From NCBI GenBank assembly GCA_903913285.1, contig CAIWKO010000023.1, forward strand, positions 27,456 to 91,455: a stretch of 64,000 nt of DNA, read 5' to 3'. This DNA comes from an uncultured Bacteroidales bacterium (lineage in GTDB: Bacteria; Bacteroidota; Bacteroidia; Bacteroidales; CAIWKO01). Position numbers and translations under genes: made by a program. Positions 1-10,757 of the stretch are shown here, piece after piece. The first letter of the stretch is position 1. Every line of letters starts with the position of its first letter. The notes under the pieces were generated by a model. The model made no database searches. It saw nothing but the letters and a program-made list of their open reading frames with translations, and was not told where the DNA came from.

Positions 1-2341
1 TTCAGCGTTAGGACCTGGTGGTTTATCCAGAGACAGAGCAGGTTTCGAAGTCCGCGATGTTCATTATACTCATTATGGACGTTTATGTACGATTGAAACT
101 CCTGAAGGTCCGAATATTGGACTTATTTCTTCTTTATGTGTTTTCGCTAAGATAAACAAGCTTGGTTTTATCGAAACACCTTATAATAGTGTGACAAACG
201 GTTCTGTTAATATTCATGAAGAACCTGTTTATCTTACCGCAGAAGAAGAGGAAGAAAAAATAATTGCTCAGGCAAGTACTGCTTTTGATGAAAACGGAAA
301 GATCATTCAGCATCAGGTTAAAGCTCGTTATCAAGCCGATTACCCAATGATTGAGCCTGAAAAAATTAACTTGATCGATGTTGCACCAAATCAGATTGCA
401 TCAATTGCTGCTTCATTAATTCCATTTTTGGAACATGATGATGCTAACCGTGCTCTGATGGGTTCAAACATGATGCGTCAGGCGGTTCCGCTTATGGTTC
501 CCGAAGCTCCGATTGTTGGGACTGGTCTGGAAGGAAAAGTTGCCAAGGACTCCAGAGTTTTAATTAACTCGGAAGGTAACGGCGTTGTCAAATATGTTGA
601 TGCAAAAAAGATTGTTATAGAATATGAACGATCTGAAAAAGAAAAAAAGGTAAGTTTTGAAGATGATATTAAAGTTTATAATCTTCCAAAATTTGTCAAA
701 ACCAATCAAAGTACATGCGTAAATCTTAAACCTATTGTCCGTAAAGGCCAAAAAGTTAAAAAAGGCGATGTTCTTTGTGAAGGTTATGCTACTCAAAATG
801 GAGAGCTTGCTTTAGGCCGCAATCTTAAAGTTGCTTTTATGCCTTGGAAAGGTTATAATTTTGAAGATGCTATTGTTATTTCGGAACGTATTGTTCGTGA
901 AGATGTTTTCACATCGCTTCATATCGAAGAATTTATTTTGGAAGTTCGCGAAACTAAACGTGGTATGGAAGAGTTGACAAACGATATTCCAAACGTTAGT
1001 GTTGAAGCTACTAAAGATCTTGACGAAAACGGAATCATTAGAATTGGTGCAGAAGTTAACGAAGGCGATATTCTTATTGGAAAAATTACTCCAAAGGGAG
1101 AAACAGACCCAACTCCTGAAGAAAAACTTCTCAGAGCTATTTTTGGTGATAAAGCCGGTGATGTTAAAGATGCTTCTTTAAAAGCGCCTCCATCAATGAA
1201 AGGCGTTGTTATTGATAAAAAACTTTTCTCAAAAGTTATTCGGGATAAAAAGAATAAATTGAAAGAAAAAGAAACTCTGAAAGATTTTGAAGACGATTTC
1301 AATAAATCGATCTATGAGCTTAAAGTTAAACTCGTAGAAAAATTAATTGATCTGCTCGAAAACAAAACTTCGCAGGGAGTTTATAGCAATCTTAAAGAAG
1401 AGTTGGTCCCAAAAAAGGTTAAGTTTACTCAAAAAGGCTTAATGGCTCTCGATTTTAATGCTATTAACCCGACTAAATGGACTTCTGATAAAGATACCAA
1501 TGAAATGATAAAACTCCTTTTACATAATTACACGATTAAATATCGTGAAATTTTAGGAGTCTTTAATAGAAATAAGTTCATCGAAACCGTTGGTGATGAT
1601 TTACCTTCAGGCATTGTGAAACTGGCAAAAGTTTATATTGCTAAAAAGCGTAAACTTAAAGTTGGAGACAAAATGGCAGGACGTCACGGAAATAAAGGTA
1701 TTGTGGCTCGTATTGTACGCGACGAAGATATGCCTTTCCTCGAAGACGGAACTCCGGTTGATGTTGTTTTAAATCCCTTGGGTGTACCATCGCGTATGAA
1801 CCTGGGTCAGATTTATGAAACCGTGTTAGGATGGGCAGGCCAGAAACTTGGTTTGTCTTTTGAAACGCCGATCTTTAACGGAGCAACATTAGATGATATC
1901 AATGGTTATATGCGCAAAGCAGGCCTACCTGAAAATGGTAAGGTTTATTTATATGATGGTGGAACTGGTGAACGTTTCGATCAACCGGCAACTGTTGGTG
2001 TGATTTACATATTGAAACTGCATCACCTTGTGGATGATAAAATGCATGCTCGTTCTATTGGTCCTTACTCGTTGATTACACAACAACCTTTGGGTGGTAA
2101 AGCTCAATTTGGAGGTCAGCGTTTTGGGGAAATGGAAGTTTGGGCTCTTGAAGCTTTTGGTGCAGCTAACATTTTGCAGGAAATTCTTACTGTAAAATCA
2201 GATGATGTTACCGGACGTGCTCGAGCATACGAAGCTATTGTAAAAGGTGATAATATGCCAACACCAGGTGTTCCCGAATCATTTAACGTGTTAGTTCACG
2301 AATTAAGAGGCTTAGGCCTGAATATTACTTTTGAAGAATAA
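1..2341 (+). CDS. rpoB: RNA polymerase beta subunit, 3' part
   Basis: Catalytic-core subunit of DNA-dependent RNA polymerase. The gene enters from the left edge; the reading frame is open from base 2, so the true start lies outside. The first residues ([17 protein letters not shown], then [12 protein letters not shown]) match the end of rifampicin cluster I and cluster II of the family, so roughly the first 40% of the protein is missing. The downstream stretch with [14 protein letters not shown] and the C-terminal [19 protein letters not shown] are the most conserved beta-subunit blocks and are intact. The stop is 39 bases before rpoC, the usual order. The internal ATG at 191 is not a start, because conserved sequence continues upstream of it in frame. 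Confidence 0.98.
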   Translation, partial: SALGPGGLSRDRAGFEVRDVHYTHYGRLCTIETPEGPNIGLISSLCVFAKINKLGFIETPYNSVTNGSVNIHEEPVYLTAEEEEEKIIAQASTAFDENGKIIQHQVKARYQADYPMIEPEKINLIDVAPNQIASIAASLIPFLEHDDANRALMGSNMMRQAVPLMVPEAPIVGTGLEGKVAKDSRVLINSEGNGVVKYVDAKKIVIEYERSEKEKKVSFEDDIKVYNLPKFVKTNQSTCVNLKPIVRKGQKVKKGDVLCEGYATQNGELALGRNLKVAFMPWKGYNFEDAIVISERIVREDVFTSLHIEEFILEVRETKRGMEELTNDIPNVSVEATKDLDENGIIRIGAEVNEGDILIGKITPKGETDPTPEEKLLRAIFGDKAGDVKDASLKAPPSMKGVVIDKKLFSKVIRDKKNKLKEKETLKDFEDDFNKSIYELKVKLVEKLIDLLENKTSQGVYSNLKEELVPKKVKFTQKGLMALDFNAINPTKWTSDKDTNEMIKLLLHNYTIKYREILGVFNRNKFIETVGDDLPSGIVKLAKVYIAKKRKLKVGDKMAGRHGNKGIVARIVRDEDMPFLEDGTPVDVVLNPLGVPSRMNLGQIYETVLGWAGQKLGLSFETPIFNGATLDDINGYMRKAGLPENGKVYLYDGGTGERFDQPATVGVIYILKLHHLVDDKMHARSIGPYSLITQQPLGGKAQFGGQRFGEMEVWALEAFGAANILQEILTVKSDDVTGRARAYEAIVKGDNMPTPGVPESFNVLVHELRGLGLNITFEE

Positions 2342-2380
2342 ATGTATTTATTTCCTTTAAGGAATTAGAAATATTAAATT

Positions 2381-5300
2381 ATGGCTTTTAGAAAAGAATT
2401 AAACACCAAAGGAAATTTTTCTAAGATAACAATAAGTTTAGCTTCGCCTGAACATATTTTAGAAAGATCAAGCGGTGAAGTACTAAAACCGGAAACGATT
2501 AACTATCGTACATATAAACCGGAACGCGACGGTTTATTCTGTGAACGTATTTTCGGTCCTGTTAAGGACTGGGAATGCCATTGCGGAAAATACAAACGTA
2601 TTCGTTATAAAGGTATTGTTTGCGATCGTTGCGGTGTAGAAGTAACTGAAAAGAAGGTTAGAAGAGAAAGAGTTGGACATATTCAGCTTACAGTTCCTGT
2701 TGCGCATATTTGGTTTTTCCGTTCATTGCCAAACAAAATAGGTGCATTACTTGGATTGCCTTCAAAAAAACTTGAAACTATTATTTATTACGAACGCTAC
2801 GTGGTAATAAATGCTGGAATTAAAGACAACTTAAATTATCTGGATTTTCTTACAGAAGAAGAATATTTCGAAATTTTAGAAGAATTACCCAAAGAAAACC
2901 AATATCTGGACGATAGCGACCCCAATAAGTTTATTGCTAAAATGGGTGCCGATGCTATTTATGAGTTGCTTTCCCGTCTCGATCTGGATGAGTTATCTTA
3001 TACATTAAGAGATAAAGCAAACAAAGAAACCTCTCAACAACGTAAACAGGATGCTCTGAAAAGACTGCAGGTTGTGGAAGCTTTTCGTGAAGCCAATACC
3101 AGAATGGAAAATAATCCAGGATGGATGATCGTAAAAGTTGTGCCGGTGATTCCACCAGAACTTCGCCCGTTAGTTCCATTGGATGGCGGTCGTTTTGCAA
3201 CTTCCGATCTCAATGATTTGTATCGTCGTGTTATTATTCGTAACAATCGTTTAAAACGACTCATCGAAATAAAAGCTCCGGACGTTATCCTTCGTAACGA
3301 AAAACGTATGCTTCAGGAAGCTGTTGATTCCTTATTTGATAATTCAAGAAAGGCCAATGCAGTAAAAACTGAATCAAATCGTGCACTGAAATCACTTAGC
3401 GATAGTTTAAAAGGTAAACAAGGTCGTTTCCGTCAGAATTTATTAGGTAAACGTGTCGACTATTCAGGTCGTTCGGTTATTGTGGTAGGTCCTGAACTTA
3501 AACTTAACGAATGCGGTATTCCTAAAGAAATGGCTTCCGAGCTTTTCAAACCGTTTATCATTCGTAAAATGCTCGAAAGAGGTATCGTTAAAACGGTAAA
3601 ATCAGCGAAGAAAATTGTCGACAGAAAAGATCCTGTTGTTTGGGATATTTTGGAAAACGTGTTGAAAGGTCACCCGGTTATGTTAAACCGTGCTCCGACT
3701 TTGCACCGTTTGGGTATTCAGGCATTCCAGCCAAAACTTATCGAAGGTAAAGCTATCCAGCTCCATCCTTTGGTTTGTACAGCTTTTAACGCCGACTTCG
3801 ACGGTGACCAGATGGCAGTGCATGTTCCTCTTGGAAATGCAGCTATTTTGGAAGCCCAGATTTTAATGCTGGCATCTCATAATATTCTGAATCCAGCCAA
3901 CGGTGCTCCTGTAGCTGTTCCATCTCAGGACATGGTTTTAGGTTTATATTATACAACTAAGGGAAGAAGAAGTATTCCGGAAAACCCGCTAAAGGGAGAA
4001 GGTTATACATTCTATGGTCCTGAAGAAGTTATTGTAGCTTACAACGAAAAGAAAGTTGACCTTCATGCATACATTAACGTAAAAATTAATGTTCTTGAAG
4101 ATGGCAAAATTGTCAACAAACTTATCGAAACTACTGTTGGTCGTGTATTATTCAATCAGGTAGTTCCCTACGAATATGGTTATATTAATAAGGTACTTAC
4201 CAAAAAAGCACTGCGTGATATTATCGGTGATATCTTAAAAATTGCAGGTACAGCTCGTACTGCTCAATTTTTGGATGATATCAAAGAATTAGGGTTTACG
4301 ATGGCATTCAAAGGTGGATTGTCATTTAACCTTGGTGACTTGGTTGTTCCCGAAATTAAACCAGTTTTAATTGCAAAAGCCGAAGAAGAAGTTCTTGAAA
4401 TAAAGAACAACTACAATATGGGGTTCATCACCAACAATGAAAGGTATAACCAGATCATTGATGTTTGGACACATACCAACTCTCGCCTGACATTGAACCT
4501 TATGGAACAATTAGCAAATCACATGCAGGGATTTAACCCTGTTTATATGATGCTTGATTCTGGTGCCCGCGGTTCAAAAGAACAGATTCGTCAGCTCTGC
4601 GGCATGAGAGGTTTGATGGCTAAGCCACAAAAATCAGGTGCTACCGGTGGTGAAATTATCGAAAACCCAATTTTATCCAATTTCCGTGAAGGACTTTCGG
4701 TTCTTGAATATTTTATTTCTACTCACGGTGCTCGTAAAGGTTTGGCCGATACCGCTCTTAAAACTGCCGATGCAGGTTATCTTACCCGTCGTTTGGTCGA
4801 TGTTACTCAGGATGTTATTATTTCCGAACCGGATTGCGGAACACTCAGAGGTTTGACTGTTACAGCCTTGAAAAAGAATAAAAATGTTGTTGAAAAACTT
4901 TTCGACCGTATTTTAGGCCGTGTAACCCTCCACGATATTTATCATCCTCAGACAGGTGAACTTATTATTGGTGCCGGTGAAGAACTGGTTGAAGAAATTA
5001 GCGAAGTTATCGAAGCATCACCTATTGAATCAGTCGAAATTCGTTCGGTATTAACCTGCGAATCTCGTCATGGTGTTTGTGCAAAATGTTACGGAAGAAA
5101 CCTTTCAACGGGTATCATAGTTCAAAAGGGCGAAGCTGTGGGTGTTATTGCAGCTCAATCCATCGGTGAACCGGGAACTCAGTTGACCTTGCGTACATTC
5201 CACGAAGGGGGTGTGGCTGGTGTCAATATCGCTTCTTTATCAAAAATTGATTCAAAATACGATGGTGTTATCGAAATTGATGAACTTCGTTCCGTAGAAT

Positions 5301-6682
5301 ATAAAAATGCTGATGGAGATACCTATGATGTAGTTATCGGACGTTCGGCCGAAATGAAGATCGTCGATAAGAACACCAAGATCGTACTTGCTTCGAATAA
5401 TATCCCTTACAGCGCTAATCTGTATTTCAAGAACGGCGATTTTGTGAAAAAGAATGCTTTGATCTGCGATTGGGATCCTTATAATGCTTTAATTATTTCT
5501 GAAGTATCGGGCAAGATCGCATTTGAAGACGTTATCGAAAATGTAACTTTCCGCGAAGAATCCGACGATCAAACCGGTTATCACGATAAAGTTATCATCG
5601 AAACACGTCATAAAGCAAAAAATCCTTCTATTAAAGTGATCAACGAAAAAACCAAGGAAGTTATCAAACAATACGATATGCCTGTGGGTGCTCACATTAA
5701 AGTTACTGAAGGCGATAAAATAGTTGCCGGTGAAATTATTTGCAAGATACCGAGAGCTGTTGGTAAAGCTGGCGACATCACGGGTGGTTTACCGCGTGTA
5801 ACCGAATTGTTCGAAGCTCGTAATCCTTCCGAACCCGCTGTGGTTTCCGAGATCGATGGTGTGGTTTCTTTTGGTAAAAAACTAAAACGCGGTAACAAAG
5901 AAGTTATCATCACTTCAAAAACCGGTGAAGAAAAACATTATCTGGTTCCCACAACGAAACAAATTCTCGCTCAGGAAAACGATTATGTAAAAGCCGGAAC
6001 TCCTCTTTCAGACGGAGCTACAACTCCTGCCGATATTTTAGCCATCAAAGGACCTACAAAGGTTCAGGAATATATCGTGAACGAAATTCAGGAAGTGTAC
6101 CGTTTGCAGGGTGTGAAGATTAACGACAAACATTTTGAGGTAGTAGTACGTCAGATGTTGCGTAAAGTTGAAGTTGAAGATCCCGGTGATACACGTTTCC
6201 TCGAGGGCGAAATGGTGAATAAAATAGATTTTCAGGAAGAGAACGACTGGATTTATGGTAAAAAGATCATCATCGATCCGGGCGATGCAACAAATCACAA
6301 ACCGGGACAGATTATTGCTGCCCGTAAATTACGCGACGAAAACTCAGTACTGAAACGTAAAGATAAAAGGCTTATCGAAGCCCGCGATGCTCATCCCGCC
6401 ACAGGTCGGCAGATATTGCAGGGTATCACCCGTGCATCACTGCAAACCAAGAGTTGGATCTCGGCTGCTTCGTTCCAGGAAACTACGAAAGTACTCACCG
6501 ATGCGGCTGTATTTGCAAAATCTGACGATCTGCTCGGATTAAAAGAAAACGTTATCGTTGGACATTTAATTCCTGCCGGTACAGGTTTGCGCGAATACGA
6601 TAAGATCATGGTCAGCACGCGCGAAGCTTACGAAAAACTTCAGGCTTCTAAAGGAAAAGAAGAACTGGTAGTTGAAGAATAA
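2381..6682 (+). CDS. rpoC: RNA polymerase beta' subunit
   Basis: Full-length beta' subunit, 1433 residues, the usual size in Bacteroidota. The N-terminal zinc site is visible as C66-x-C68 and C81-x-x-C84. The catalytic NADFDGDQM motif starts at residue 470, with the Mg-binding aspartates at 472, 474 and 476. A second Cys cluster ([15 protein letters not shown]) forms the internal zinc site, followed by the bridge-helix and trigger-loop region ([13 protein letters not shown]). It is cotranscribed with rpoB and ends just before a strong hairpin terminator at 6701. Nothing unusual was seen. Confidence 0.99.
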   Translation: MAFRKELNTKGNFSKITISLASPEHILERSSGEVLKPETINYRTYKPERDGLFCERIFGPVKDWECHCGKYKRIRYKGIVCDRCGVEVTEKKVRRERVGHIQLTVPVAHIWFFRSLPNKIGALLGLPSKKLETIIYYERYVVINAGIKDNLNYLDFLTEEEYFEILEELPKENQYLDDSDPNKFIAKMGADAIYELLSRLDLDELSYTLRDKANKETSQQRKQDALKRLQVVEAFREANTRMENNPGWMIVKVVPVIPPELRPLVPLDGGRFATSDLNDLYRRVIIRNNRLKRLIEIKAPDVILRNEKRMLQEAVDSLFDNSRKANAVKTESNRALKSLSDSLKGKQGRFRQNLLGKRVDYSGRSVIVVGPELKLNECGIPKEMASELFKPFIIRKMLERGIVKTVKSAKKIVDRKDPVVWDILENVLKGHPVMLNRAPTLHRLGIQAFQPKLIEGKAIQLHPLVCTAFNADFDGDQMAVHVPLGNAAILEAQILMLASHNILNPANGAPVAVPSQDMVLGLYYTTKGRRSIPENPLKGEGYTFYGPEEVIVAYNEKKVDLHAYINVKINVLEDGKIVNKLIETTVGRVLFNQVVPYEYGYINKVLTKKALRDIIGDILKIAGTARTAQFLDDIKELGFTMAFKGGLSFNLGDLVVPEIKPVLIAKAEEEVLEIKNNYNMGFITNNERYNQIIDVWTHTNSRLTLNLMEQLANHMQGFNPVYMMLDSGARGSKEQIRQLCGMRGLMAKPQKSGATGGEIIENPILSNFREGLSVLEYFISTHGARKGLADTALKTADAGYLTRRLVDVTQDVIISEPDCGTLRGLTVTALKKNKNVVEKLFDRILGRVTLHDIYHPQTGELIIGAGEELVEEISEVIEASPIESVEIRSVLTCESRHGVCAKCYGRNLSTGIIVQKGEAVGVIAAQSIGEPGTQLTLRTFHEGGVAGVNIASLSKIDSKYDGVIEIDELRSVEYKNADGDTYDVVIGRSAEMKIVDKNTKIVLASNNIPYSANLYFKNGDFVKKNALICDWDPYNALIISEVSGKIAFEDVIENVTFREESDDQTGYHDKVIIETRHKAKNPSIKVINEKTKEVIKQYDMPVGAHIKVTEGDKIVAGEIICKIPRAVGKAGDITGGLPRVTELFEARNPSEPAVVSEIDGVVSFGKKLKRGNKEVIITSKTGEEKHYLVPTTKQILAQENDYVKAGTPLSDGATTPADILAIKGPTKVQEYIVNEIQEVYRLQGVKINDKHFEVVVRQMLRKVEVEDPGDTRFLEGEMVNKIDFQEENDWIYGKKIIIDPGDATNHKPGQIIAARKLRDENSVLKRKDKRLIEARDAHPATGRQILQGITRASLQTKSWISAASFQETTKVLTDAAVFAKSDDLLGLKENVIVGHLIPAGTGLREYDKIMVSTREAYEKLQASKGKEELVVEE

Positions 6683-6700
6683 TTAATTTTTAAAATAAAA

Positions 6701-6730
6701 AAGGCGTTGTTTTCGAATAACGCCTTTTTT
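6701..6730 (+). terminator. Rho-independent terminator of the rpoBC operon
   Basis: AAGGCGTT pairs with AACGCCTT across a ten-base loop and is followed by a run of nine T. It lies 18 bases after the rpoC stop and ends the operon. It overlaps an upstream in-frame extension of the next gene, which supports the later ATG at 6779 as that gene's start. Confidence 0.9.
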
Positions 6731-6744
6731 TTTGAAATTATATG

Positions 6745-6752
6745 TAGCTTTG
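6745..6752 (+). promoter_or_regulatory. Possible -7 box (TAGCTTTG) for the DUF3467 gene
   Basis: The octamer matches the Bacteroidota -7 consensus TAnnTTTG and lies 27 bases before the ATG at 6779, directly behind the rpoC terminator. A convincing -33 TTTG at normal spacing was not seen, so this is a pattern match only. Confidence 0.4.
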
Positions 6753-6778
6753 TATTATCACAATCAAATTCAAATTTT

Positions 6779-7090
6779 ATGGAAAACCCTAACGAACATC
6801 AATTAAATATCGAACTCAGCGACGATGTGGCTGAAGGCATCTATTCAAATCTGGCTATCATCACCCATTCTCACTCCGAATTCATTCTTGATTTTGTAAA
6901 GATCATGCCGGGCGTGCCCAAAGCAAAAGTAAAATCGCGCATTATTCTCACGCCTCAGCATGCCAAACGTCTGCTGAATGCCTTAAAAGATAATGTAAAA
7001 AAATTCGAAGAAAATTTCGGCGATATCGACGATCAAAACCCTATGGATCTCACGCCTTTTAATTTTGGCGGACCTACGGCACAAGCTTAA
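6779..7090 (+). CDS. DUF3467-family small protein
   Basis: A 103-residue acidic protein starting [20 protein letters not shown], with the central pattern [18 protein letters not shown] and [18 protein letters not shown]. From memory these match the DUF3467 family, which commonly follows rpoC in Bacteroidota; its function is not established. The start at 6779 was chosen because the longer open frame (from 6707) would begin inside the rpoC terminator and add a poor leader. A TAnnTTTG box precedes it. It ends four bases into the convergent purC stop, so the two genes overlap tail to tail. Confidence 0.85.
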   Translation: MENPNEHQLNIELSDDVAEGIYSNLAIITHSHSEFILDFVKIMPGVPKAKVKSRIILTPQHAKRLLNALKDNVKKFEENFGDIDDQNPMDLTPFNFGGPTAQA

Positions 7091-8031
7091 GCCTGCAAAA
7101 ATTTCAGGATATTTTTCTCAACACGTTCCAACACGTTTTGCGAATCGGCTTTCCCGAACTTTTCTCCCGAAATACTTTCATAAAGTTCTATGTAGCGTTC
7201 CGAAACACTGTTGATGATCTCCGGGGTCATTTCAGGCACTTTTTGTCCGTCTTTTCCCTGAAAGCCGTTTGCCATAAGCCATTCTCTGACGAACTCTTTC
7301 GACAGTTGCTTTTGTGCTTCACCTTTTTGCTGGCGTTGTTCGTAGCCTTCTTTATAAAAATAGCGCGACGAATCGGGCGTGTGTATCTCGTCTATCAGAT
7401 AGATCTTCCCGTCTTTTTTCCCGAATTCATATTTCGTGTCAACCAGTATCAGGCCCATTTTGGCAGCTATTTCGGTTCCGCGGGCAAACAAGGCTAACGT
7501 GTATTTCTCCAGTTGTTCGTAATCTTCTTTGCTCACCAGCTTGTGTTTGATGATATCTTCTTTCGAAATATCTTCATCGTGGCCTACCGCTTCTTTCGTG
7601 GTGGGGGTGATGATAGGAGCGGGGAAACGGTCGTTTTCCTTCATCCCGTCGGGCATGGGCATGCCGCAGAGGCTTCGTTTGTCGTCTTTATATTCGCGCC
7701 AGGCGTGTCCCGACAAGTAACCGCGGATAACCATCTCTACTTTGAACGGTTCGCATTTTATTCCTGCCGTAACCATCGGGTCGGGAACGGCTAATTTCCA
7801 GTTGGGAACTATATCAGCCGTTTCGTCCAGAAACTTGGCCGCTATCTGATTTAAAACTTGTCCTTTGTAAGGGATACCTTCGGGCAAAACCACGTCGAAT
7901 GCCGAAATGCGGTCGGTAACTATCATCAAAAGTATCTCATCGTTGATGTTATAAACGTCGCGTACTTTGCCAATGTACACATCTTTTTGCCCCGGCAGGC
8001 TGAAATTTGTTTTTACTATTGCATTGTTCAT
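7087..8031 (-). CDS. purC: SAICAR synthetase (phosphoribosylaminoimidazole-succinocarboxamide synthase)
   Basis: Purine biosynthesis enzyme that joins aspartate to CAIR using ATP. The 314-residue length fits the long form common in Bacteroidota and eukaryote-like PurC. Visible motifs are the N-terminal [12 protein letters not shown], the [24 protein letters not shown] nucleotide and substrate region, and the later LVDTKYEFG and [11 protein letters not shown] blocks, which are hallmarks of the family. It is convergent with the DUF3467 gene. The codon choice is GC-richer than that of rpoBC. Confidence 0.97.
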   Translation of the reverse strand: MNNAIVKTNFSLPGQKDVYIGKVRDVYNINDEILLMIVTDRISAFDVVLPEGIPYKGQVLNQIAAKFLDETADIVPNWKLAVPDPMVTAGIKCEPFKVEMVIRGYLSGHAWREYKDDKRSLCGMPMPDGMKENDRFPAPIITPTTKEAVGHDEDISKEDIIKHKLVSKEDYEQLEKYTLALFARGTEIAAKMGLILVDTKYEFGKKDGKIYLIDEIHTPDSSRYFYKEGYEQRQQKGEAQKQLSKEFVREWLMANGFQGKDGQKVPEMTPEIINSVSERYIELYESISGEKFGKADSQNVLERVEKNILKFLQA

Positions 8032-8051
8032 CGTGTAAAAGATTTTGAAAA

Positions 8052-8549
8052 TTAATAATCGCTATAATCTGCTATCAATTTAAATTTTATCTCGTAATTG
8101 TTGGTTTCAAGTTTGGTCTTTATCCAAAGTTCATCGTTCTTCAGGCGCAATATCTCCCAGTCGGTTTGCACATTCAGTGCGCTTATCTGTGCAAATATCG
8201 CACTGGCAACAGCGGCATACGTTTCCTCTGCCACCATACAGAACGAAATAACATCTTTTTTATGGCTGATCTTCAGGTTCGATTTCGCGATCACGTTCGC
8301 GTCGGTGTCTGCAATGCCGATATAATACTGACTGCTCCAATCTCTGTAGATGCTGTAAGGAAAAATATCCAGCCCTGCACTTTGATACGCTGCAGTAACA
8401 TCCGCGTCGTTCAACGTAATGCTTTCAATTTTCCATTTGCCTGTCAGGCGTTTTTCGGCCGAACGAAAACTTATCGTGGGTCCGTCTTTATATTTGGTAC
8501 ACGAACCAAACAGCGCTGCTATCGATAATAGAACCAAGAGTTTTCGCAT
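8052..8549 (-). CDS. Small putative lipoprotein
   Basis: A 165-residue protein with a lipoprotein signal ([17 protein letters not shown]); the lipobox Cys lies at about residue 17, followed by TKYKDGP. The mature part contains [14 protein letters not shown], reminiscent of lipocalin-like small lipoproteins of Bacteroidota, and is otherwise unrecognised. The ATG at 8549 shares its A with the TGA stop of phoH (TGATG), so translation is probably coupled. An in-frame TTG lies one codon upstream and is the less likely start. A periplasmic or outer-membrane anchored location is inferred from the lipobox. Confidence 0.75.
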   Translation of the reverse strand: MRKLLVLLSIAALFGSCTKYKDGPTISFRSAEKRLTGKWKIESITLNDADVTAAYQSAGLDIFPYSIYRDWSSQYYIGIADTDANVIAKSNLKISHKKDVISFCMVAEETYAAVASAIFAQISALNVQTDWEILRLKNDELWIKTKLETNNYEIKFKLIADYSDY

Positions 8550-9490
8550 CAATCCGTCGTGTAGGCGTTAATAATTTTCGTCACCAGCTTGTGCCGCACT
8601 ATATCTTTATTGTTCAAATACACGAAGTCGATGCCTTCTATATCTTTCAGTATTTTTGAAGCGTGTATCAGTCCCGAAGCCTGATTTTTCGGCAGATCTA
8701 CCTGGGTGATATCGCCCGTAACGATGAATTTCGCCGACTTTCCCAACCGTGTCAAAAACATTCGCATCTGCGCTATGCTCGAGTTCTGTGCTTCGTCCAA
8801 AATCACCACCGCATTATCCAGCGTACGTCCCCGCATAAAAGCCAGCGGGGCTATTTCAATAATGCGTTCCTCTATATATTGCGAAAGTTTTTGCGCGGGC
8901 AACATATCCCACAATGCATCATACAGGGGTTGCATATACGGGTCGAGTTTGTTTTTCAAATCGCCGGGCAAAAAACCCAGGTTTTCGCCTGCTTCCACAG
9001 CCGGACGCGTCAATATAATGCGTTTCACTTCCTTGTTCTTCAAGGCTCTCACTGCCAAAGCCACTGCGGTATAAGTTTTTCCAGTTCCCGCGGGGCCAAT
9101 AGCAAATATCAGGTCGTTCTTCCCGTAGCTCTCCACCAGTTTGCGCTGGTTGGCCGTGATGGCTTTTATCAGCATGCCGCTGTGGCAATGCAGTATAAAC
9201 CCTTTGGCAGCATCGTTCTCTTCGGCAGGCAGCTCTCGGTCGGCATCCAGATACTGTTGTATAATTTCAACCGTAATCAGCCCGCTGTTGTGCTGATGTT
9301 TTATCAGCAGCGCTATCAGTTCTTCAAAAACGGCGGTCTCCAGGTCGTCGCCTATCACTTTCAGCATGGTGTCGCGCGCCACGATCTTAAGTTTCGGGAA
9401 AACCGTTTGCAAAAACGCTATGTTTTGGTTGGTAACTCCGTAAAACGTCGACGGATCTATCAGATCCAGTGAAATTATCTTTTCGCTCAT
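8549..9490 (-). CDS. phoH: PhoH-like ATPase
   Basis: A 313-residue cytoplasmic protein of the PhoH/YbeZ family, P-loop NTPases linked to RNA metabolism. Walker A GPAGTGKT lies at about residues 132-139 and Walker B VVILDEAQN at about 228-236; the spacing and the conserved FLPGDLKNKLDPYMQPLYDA-type region are typical. The ATG at 9490 is preceded by a 103-base gap shared with a divergent gene. The stop overlaps the following lipoprotein start by one base, so the two form an operon. Confidence 0.95.
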   Translation of the reverse strand: MSEKIISLDLIDPSTFYGVTNQNIAFLQTVFPKLKIVARDTMLKVIGDDLETAVFEELIALLIKHQHNSGLITVEIIQQYLDADRELPAEENDAAKGFILHCHSGMLIKAITANQRKLVESYGKNDLIFAIGPAGTGKTYTAVALAVRALKNKEVKRIILTRPAVEAGENLGFLPGDLKNKLDPYMQPLYDALWDMLPAQKLSQYIEERIIEIAPLAFMRGRTLDNAVVILDEAQNSSIAQMRMFLTRLGKSAKFIVTGDITQVDLPKNQASGLIHASKILKDIEGIDFVYLNNKDIVRHKLVTKIINAYTTD

Positions 9491-9560
9491 GCAGGGGCTT
9501 GTCTGCTAATCTAATTTTTATCAAAATTATTAAAAAAATCCATAGATACGTTTTAATTTG

Positions 9561-9568
9561 TAATTTTG
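9561..9568 (+). promoter_or_regulatory. Possible -7 box (TAATTTTG) for the DUF62 gene
   Basis: Matches TAnnTTTG, 26 bases upstream of the ATG at 9594, in the divergent gap between phoH and the DUF62 gene. No firm -33 box was assigned. Confidence 0.4.
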
Positions 9569-9593
9569 ATGATAATTAACATCCCGATAAAAG

Positions 9594-10367
9594 ATGCCTA
9601 TAATTACACTCACAAGCGACTGGGGATTATCCGACCATTACGTGGCCGCCGTTAAAGGGGCCATTTTGAGCCGCATTCCGCAGGCAAACATTGTCGACAT
9701 AAGCCATAGCATTAACAAATTCAGTGTTTCCGAAACCGCTTTCGTGGTGCGAAATGCCTACAAGAATTTTCCCGACAACACCATACACATCATCGGTGTA
9801 AACTCCGAATCCTCGGTCGAATTTCCCCACACGGCCATCTACTACGACAAACATTATTTTATTGGCGCCGACAACGGCCTGTTTTCGCTTATTTGCGAAT
9901 CGGCTCCCGAAAAAATTTACGAAATAACCCTGCCTCAGGATTCCGACTATTTCACCTTTCCCTCGCGCGATGTGTTTGCCAAAGCCGCGTGTATGCTTGC
10001 CGAAGGCAGCGATATAAGCACTTTAGGCATACAGCGCGAAAGCATTTGCCAGCTCAAAAGCTATTTGCCCGTGCCCGACAAAAACGCCCTCAAAGGCATA
10101 GTCATCTATTTCGATTCCTACGACAATGCCATCACCAACATCAACCAGAGCCTTTTTCGTAAGGAGGCCAAAGGCCGCAAGTTCACCGTTTACCTCAAAA
10201 ACGAAGAAATACAAAGCATCTCCAGTTCCTATTCCGATGTGGTCCACGGCGAAATCGTGCTGCTGTTCGGCACCACCGGCATGCTCGAAATTGCCATCAA
10301 CCGCGGCAGCGCCCGCAACCTGCTTGGCATGAATATTTATGATACTGTTAGGATAGAGTTTTTATAA
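9594..10367 (+). CDS. SAM hydroxide adenosyltransferase (DUF62 / fluorinase-like family)
   Basis: A 257-residue protein whose N-terminus (ITLTSDWGLSDHYVAAVKGAI) and following DISHSINKFSVSETAFVVRNAY block identify the SAM hydrolase/halogenase-like family, which splits S-adenosylmethionine to adenosine and methionine. The conserved Asp and the GADNGLFS motif are visible. Fluorinases and chlorinases share the fold, but nothing here indicates halide use, so the hydrolase is the default call. Base composition is about half GC, in sharp contrast to the AT-rich megasynthase gene that follows. Confidence 0.88.
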   Translation: MPIITLTSDWGLSDHYVAAVKGAILSRIPQANIVDISHSINKFSVSETAFVVRNAYKNFPDNTIHIIGVNSESSVEFPHTAIYYDKHYFIGADNGLFSLICESAPEKIYEITLPQDSDYFTFPSRDVFAKAACMLAEGSDISTLGIQRESICQLKSYLPVPDKNALKGIVIYFDSYDNAITNINQSLFRKEAKGRKFTVYLKNEEIQSISSSYSDVVHGEIVLLFGTTGMLEIAINRGSARNLLGMNIYDTVRIEFL

Positions 10368-10757
10368 TTCTACCATAACCTCAAAGTTTTCGATAACATA
10401 TCTTGTTTTAATTCATTCACAACTCTCAATAGACATATGTATTCGGTATAGTTATTAAATTTTGTTTTCTATGTATTGATACGCTGCACTTTTCAAATAG
10501 TTTTTGATTAGTTTGTCTCTCATTAATATATGATGAAATGTAAGAAAATTGCTAATGATTTATAGCGAAAATAGTATCTTTGTTGCCAAATAACAATTAG
10601 TATCTGTAATGTCCTTTAAAATATCATTTCATTTCATCCCGATATCCCTTTCGTACATTCTACTGACACCATCTAAATGGGTTAATTCCATGATTTAATA
10701 GTGAAATTGTAAAAAATAAAAAATTAATATTAAAATAAGTAAGTAAGGTTTGCAATT
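10368..10757 (+). other. 390-base AT-rich gap upstream of the megasynthase operon
   Basis: No open frame of interest. The composition changes abruptly from the DUF62 gene. It holds a TATCTTTG promoter-like box at 10575, leaving a leader of about 170 bases before the ATG at 10758. No tRNA, insertion-sequence end or clear inverted repeat was seen. Confidence 0.6.
10575..10582 (+). promoter_or_regulatory. Possible promoter (TATCTTTG) of the megasynthase operon
   Basis: TAnnTTTG match with a TTG at 10549-10551, a spacing of 23 bases. This is acceptable for the Bacteroidota -33/-7 promoter type, though not ideal. Confidence 0.5.

Noticed and set aside
8663..9472. 269-residue plus-strand open frame
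   Set aside because: It is antisense to phoH and shows no family-like motif.
9594..10367. Fluorinase or chlorinase
   Set aside because: Only the general DUF62 motifs are visible; no halogenation pathway genes are nearby, so the SAM hydrolase reading is preferred.
10368..10757. Genomic-island attachment site for the AT-rich operon
   Set aside because: No tRNA, integrase or matching direct repeat was found at either edge of the block, so the transfer idea rests on composition alone.
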